From: Botryllus schlosseri | Taxonomy: Eukaryota; Chordata; Ascidiacea; Stolidobranchia; Styelidae | DNA: 27,666 nucleotides | Assembly (NCBI GenBank): GCA_000444245.1 | Contig: ATSW01057705.1 | Location: 1-27,666 of the forward strand | Direction: 5' to 3' | Shown here: one piece after another, positions 27,428 to 27,666 of the stretch | Layout: every line of letters begins with the position of its first letter | How positions within the stretch are numbered: position 1 is the stretch's first letter | Translations under genes and position numbers: made by a program | Notes under the pieces: model-generated | Databases searched by the model: none | What the model saw: the letters and a program-made list of their open reading frames with translations, nothing else | Told to the model about the DNA's origin: nothing

Positions 27428-27666
27428 AAAGATATGGACTTGGACATAAACTTCTCAAATACATACTGATTTTCCACCTGAAAATCCTTTCAGTTTATAA
27501 TCAACGAATCAAAACGCAGCAGGTCGTATCGCGGTCTTGTGATGTATTGAAATGAAAATGTTATTAGCAATTGAATTGATGTGTTGAATTGACATGTCCG
27601 TGAATTGCCTTATAATAGATTCAAAAAAGCCCTACTTGATCACCTCTTGTCGTTACACTAACACTG

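Larger units (their letters stand above)
23220..27666. other. 3' flank of FoxP, no recognised gene
   Basis: The first part is presumably 3' UTR, with no AATAAA until 24651-24656. It includes a 126-bp tandem duplication (23279-23530), an unremarkable stretch (23540-24550), the nested minisatellite cluster (24600-25735), a possible forkhead-motif cluster (26306-26455) and a foldback (27271-27427). Several open frames of 60-119 codons occur (for example 23756-24115 on + and 26788-27093 on -) without recognisable homology. Confidence 0.5.

Overview
The window carries the 3' part of one animal gene, a FoxP-family forkhead transcription factor on the + strand, spread over about 20 kb of introns full of short DNA-transposon remnants. 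Joining GT-AG introns in phase gives the end of the linker that follows the FoxP leucine zipper, the whole forkhead DNA-binding domain and a serine/glutamine-rich C-terminal tail. The split-intron gene, the FoxP-type forkhead (Ala where other Fox classes have Pro, FAYFRR) and the many hAT-like MITEs indicate a bilaterian animal, most likely an invertebrate with a compact to mid-size genome. I cannot assign a phylum; an invertebrate deuterostome such as a tunicate is only a guess. The FoxP zinc finger, leucine zipper and N-terminal Gln-rich exons are not here and should lie upstream of base 1.

Layout: 1-3209 intron or upstream sequence with transposon fragments; exon E1 (3210-3474, linker); 3475-8017 intron; exon E2 (8018-8094, start of forkhead); 8095-17669 very long intron; exon E3 (17670-17771, helices 1-2); 17772-18742 intron containing a 475-bp palindrome; exon E4A (18743-18864, recognition helix and wings, canonical); 18865-20172 intron; exon E4B (20173-20364 plus 3' UTR, a second version of the same domain half, with its own stop and poly(A) signals); exons E5 (21698-21770), E6 (21928-22121) and E7 (22910-23219) for the C-terminal tail; then 4.4 kb without a recognised gene, holding a nested repeat cluster.

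How it works: E1-E2-E3 join either to E4A and on to E5-E7 (380 residues in this window) or to the terminal exon E4B (211 residues). The two choices give the same protein two different recognition helices. E4A keeps the base-contacting Asn and His of classical FoxP proteins; E4B replaces them with Ser and Thr and adds an AT-hook-like KRGRPRK. This matches the known bilaterian FoxP exon duplication (Drosophila FoxP isoforms, vertebrate FOXP1 exon 18/18b), so the principle is known; its details here (terminal exon, AT-hook, a TACTAAC branch point, an in-frame stop formed at the E4A donor, large hairpins upstream) are the most interesting content.

Repeats: at least six families are visible: (A) an AT-rich element with the core GGCTGACACTCGTCAGGGG, about 13 copies; (B) a CAGAGGTGGTC-ended hAT-like MITE; (C) a CAGACTTGGAC-ended hAT-like MITE, one copy of which holds a ten-unit minisatellite; (E) an AATTCCAACC..GTAGAAGCG family; (F) foldback elements; and several hAT termini. 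Four insertions show full or diverged 8-bp target-site duplications. No tRNA, rRNA, CRISPR or bacterial-type feature was seen. Exon coordinates were worked out by hand from splice sites, phase and protein homology; no transcript data were available.
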